A stretch of 64,000 nucleotides of DNA from Rhodanobacter panaciterrae. Lineage in GTDB: Bacteria; Pseudomonadota; Gammaproteobacteria; Xanthomonadales; Rhodanobacteraceae. The notes under the pieces were generated by a model. The model saw only the letters and a program-made list of their open reading frames with translations, did no database searches and was not told where the DNA came from. Positions 63,667 through 64,000 of the stretch are shown here, one piece after another (position 1 is the stretch's first letter; each line of letters opens with the position of its first letter). The translations under genes were made by a program, and so were the position numbers. The stretch covers positions 1,612,001-1,676,000 of the forward strand of contig NZ_BMXT01000001.1 in the NCBI RefSeq assembly GCF_014651895.1. The letters are read 5' to 3'.

Positions 63667-64000
63667 TCAGCGTGGCCGCGCACGCCATTGCTCGCGCGTC
63701 TGCACCCAGATCTCGGTGGGCGAATCCTCGTACGGAGCGGGCAGCTTGCCCGGGCCGCGGCAGGTCGAGCCGAGCCGTTTCGCCAGCACCTGCGAAGCGT
63801 GGTTGTCGGGATGGATCGAGTGGATCATCTCGCTCCATCCCAGCTGGTCGAAGGTCCAGTTGATCGCCGCGATGCAGCCTTCCAGCGCGTAGCCATTGCC
63901 CCACGCCGCACGTGCCAGACCCCAGCCCACTTCGGTGCCGGGCCAGTCGACCGGATGCCATGGTCCGAGGCGGCCGATCCATTGACCACTGCTTTTCTCG
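63667..64000 (-). CDS. GNAT-family (RimJ-like) acetyltransferase, 5' end outside the window
   Basis: The C-terminal ~110 residues lie in the window. From the edge the frame reads SGQWIGRLGPWHPVDWPGTE, then VGWGLARAAWGNGYALEGC, INWTFDQLGWSEMIHSIHPDNHASQVLAKRLG. The VGWGLxxxxWGxGYAxEG loop is the acetyl-CoA site of the RimJ/RimL-like Acetyltransf_3 group. The start lies beyond 64000. It is followed by the glutathione S-transferase gene. Confidence 0.85.
   Translation of the reverse strand, partial: EKSSGQWIGRLGPWHPVDWPGTEVGWGLARAAWGNGYALEGCIAAINWTFDQLGWSEMIHSIHPDNHASQVLAKRLGSTCRGPGKLPAPYEDSPTEIWVQTREQWRARPR

Noticed and set aside
1..64000. CRISPR array, tRNA or rRNA genes, insertion sequence or prophage
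   Set aside because: No regularly spaced repeats, cloverleaf-type sequence, transposase or phage gene was recognised in reading the window.

Overview
The window is a contiguous piece of a high-GC gammaproteobacterial chromosome. Gene content fits the Xanthomonadales (Lysobacterales), most likely Rhodanobacteraceae (a Rhodanobacter/Dyella-like organism): a copLAB copper operon with the CopL protein typical of Xanthomonads, a metG-rnfB-nth cluster, a single-chain alpha+beta 2-oxoacid dehydrogenase E1, and many Xanthomonad-type periplasmic and lipoprotein genes. This assignment is inferred from family recognition; no database search was run. No tRNA, rRNA, CRISPR array, insertion sequence or prophage was seen.

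Layout. 1-11 kb is housekeeping: prmB (partial), psd, a LysM lytic transglycosylase, a HerA-like ATPase of the YjgR/DUF853 family, greB, then a minus-strand rimO / DUF3025 / PhnD-like group, and a dienelactone hydrolase / HIT pair closed by a strong terminator. 11-18 kb carries a lipoprotein, dcd, an FMN reductase overlapping mrp, a DUF2147 protein, and an MFS / HAD / DeoR sugar-type operon with a candidate repeat operator. 18-23 kb has metG, a soluble RnfB-like ferredoxin, nth and an OprB-like porin. 23-31 kb has a methyltransferase, a secreted DUF1800/DUF1501 pair, a PadR/DUF1700 regulatory pair and two ABC permeases without an ATPase. 31-38 kb has a cyclophilin, a PmtA-like methyltransferase, an AsmA protein, an EamA exporter and a divergent LysR / NAD(P)-binding pair.

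38-52 kb is the accessory, stress-oriented part: a two-gene unit of an ATP-grasp enzyme whose motif order looks circularly permuted and an 11-cysteine GDCCVxC protein; a large propeller-sensor diguanylate cyclase; the copper operon copL-copA-copB-cytochrome c; rlmJ, slp and a CDF metal transporter; and an arsenic operon arsR-arsC-aqpS controlled by a 36-bp near-perfect palindrome that covers the arsR start codon. Copper is handled in the periplasm (CopA, CopB). Arsenic is handled by reducing arsenate and probably letting arsenite leave through the aquaglyceroporin, since no ArsB or Acr3 pump is adjacent.

52-64 kb returns to core genes: DUF2058, VOC, YjbR, a GNAT, mfd, a 7TMR-DISM diguanylate cyclase, the fused E1, a glutathione S-transferase and a partial GNAT. 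Just after mfd, a GFA-family gene sits between the intact mfd end and a second, frameshifted copy of the last ~265 bases of mfd, which looks like a recombination or integration scar.

The items most worth follow-up are the ATP-grasp / GDCCVxC unit, the arsR operator geometry, the mfd-end duplication, and three promoters (psd, copL, arsR) placed so close to their start codons that the mRNAs may be leaderless.
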